Assembly (NCBI GenBank): GCA_903841915.1
Contig: CAIMKO010000146.1
Location: forward strand, 1-15,026
Length of the DNA: 15,026 nt
Direction of reading: 5' to 3'
Source: an uncultured Chitinophagaceae bacterium
GTDB lineage: Bacteria > Bacteroidota > Bacteroidia > Chitinophagales > Chitinophagaceae
This document shows positions 14,524-15,026 of this stretch, piece after piece (positions within the stretch are counted from its first letter, which is position 1; the number at the start of each line of letters is the position of its first letter). Under the pieces are notes generated by a model. It saw only the letters and a program-made list of their open reading frames with translations. It searched no databases and was not told the origin of the DNA. A program made the translations under genes and the position numbers.

Positions 14524-15026
14524 TTACGCTAATTGCGCTGCCTTGTTTGTTAATATTTTTTGTTGCGACAGTTGCTGAATATTGGTTAACGTGATCTCAG
14601 CTATCTGACTTAAAGCCTCTTCCGTAAAAAAAGCCTGATGGGCCGTTACCAAAACGTTGGGGAAACTCATTAAGCGCTGAATGGTATCGTCCTCAATGAT
14701 ATTTTCTGACAGATCACGGAAAAACAGTTTTTCTTCCTGTTCATACACATCGATTCCCAGATAACCGATCTGTCTCAATTTTAGTGCATGGATCACTGCT
14801 TTGGTATCGATCAGTCCGCCTCTGCTGGTATTGATCAACATTACACCCTTTTTCATTACGGAGATTGTGTCTTCATTGATGATATGATGTGTTTGTTCGT
14901 TTAACGGGCAATGCAAGGAAATGACATCCGATTGTTTCAATACCTCCATCAAAGGAAGAAATTCAACACCCAATGCCTCCAGGTCTTTATTGGCAATAAC
15001 ATCAAATGCCAGTACCCTGCAACCGA
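14524..15026 (-). CDS. ldhA: D-lactate dehydrogenase, LdhA type (partial, N-terminus off the window)
   Basis: The C-terminal 167 codons of a D-isomer-specific 2-hydroxyacid dehydrogenase, an NAD-dependent cytoplasmic enzyme that interconverts pyruvate and D-lactate. The visible part begins in the Rossmann domain at GCRVLAFDV, where the Asp would bind the NAD ribose. Then come HCPLNEQTHHIIN, the catalytic Arg in INTSRGG, the Glu in DVYEQEE and the catalytic His in TAHQAFFT. The stretch FFRDLSENIIEDD before the His closely resembles E. coli fermentative LdhA and favours this subfamily over phosphoglycerate or glycerate dehydrogenases. An internal TTG at 14973 is not a start, because the frame stays open to the window edge. 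The role in mixed-acid fermentation or lactate use is inferred from family. Confidence 0.88.
   Translation of the reverse strand, partial: GCRVLAFDVIANKDLEALGVEFLPLMEVLKQSDVISLHCPLNEQTHHIINEDTISVMKKGVMLINTSRGGLIDTKAVIHALKLRQIGYLGIDVYEQEEKLFFRDLSENIIEDDTIQRLMSFPNVLVTAHQAFFTEEALSQIAEITLTNIQQLSQQKILTNKAAQLA

Overview
The window looks like chromosomal DNA from a Bacteroidota bacterium, most likely of the Chitinophagaceae type. The evidence is a secreted subtilase ending in a type IX secretion sorting domain, lipoproteins of kinds common in that family, LspA with the long Bacteroidota insert, a single-chain glycyl-tRNA synthetase, and the Bacteroidota -7 promoter word TAnnTTTG (exact copies before mfd, glyS, lspA and the globin gene). 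DNA is AT-rich and gene-dense. The genus is inference; no rRNA or other marker is present.

Layout. 1-2489 (-): most of mfd, transcription-repair coupling factor, running off the left edge. 2531-2998 (-): a small lipoprotein. 3071-6862 (+): a 1263-residue multidomain secreted serine protease, closed by a clear intrinsic terminator. 6968-7702 (+): ferredoxin-NADP reductase-like flavoprotein. 7777-10659 (-): glyS, a MazG-like pyrophosphohydrolase, a group III truncated globin and dtd. 10695-13465 (+): arfB, an oligosaccharide flippase and lspA. 13466-14479 (-): a second lipoprotein. 14524-15026 (-): the C-terminal part of a D-lactate dehydrogenase, cut by the right edge. Every gap over 300 bases is coding; no tRNA, rRNA, CRISPR array or insertion sequence was seen.

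How the genes relate. Several serve translation and its quality control (glyS, dtd, arfB), nucleic-acid and nucleotide upkeep (mfd, MazG-like) and the cell envelope (flippase, LspA, two lipoproteins that LspA would process, a T9SS protease). Mostly they are independent housekeeping units. The only tight operon is globin-MazG, with 3 bases between the genes.

The most unusual signal is a set of quasi-tandem repeats that share a strict 7-nucleotide period but not a sequence. They occur at 1308-1342, 1371-1419 and 1541-1613 (all in frame inside mfd), at 7709-7769 (a 26-bp-arm hairpin between convergent genes) and at 9268-9344 (upstream of glyS, where it creates a false 33-codon N-terminal extension and supplies the -33 promoter element). 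A separate G-rich, REP-like hairpin repeat is inserted in the N-terminal coding part of mfd. Together they suggest one or more unexplained repeat-generating processes acting in genes and gaps alike.
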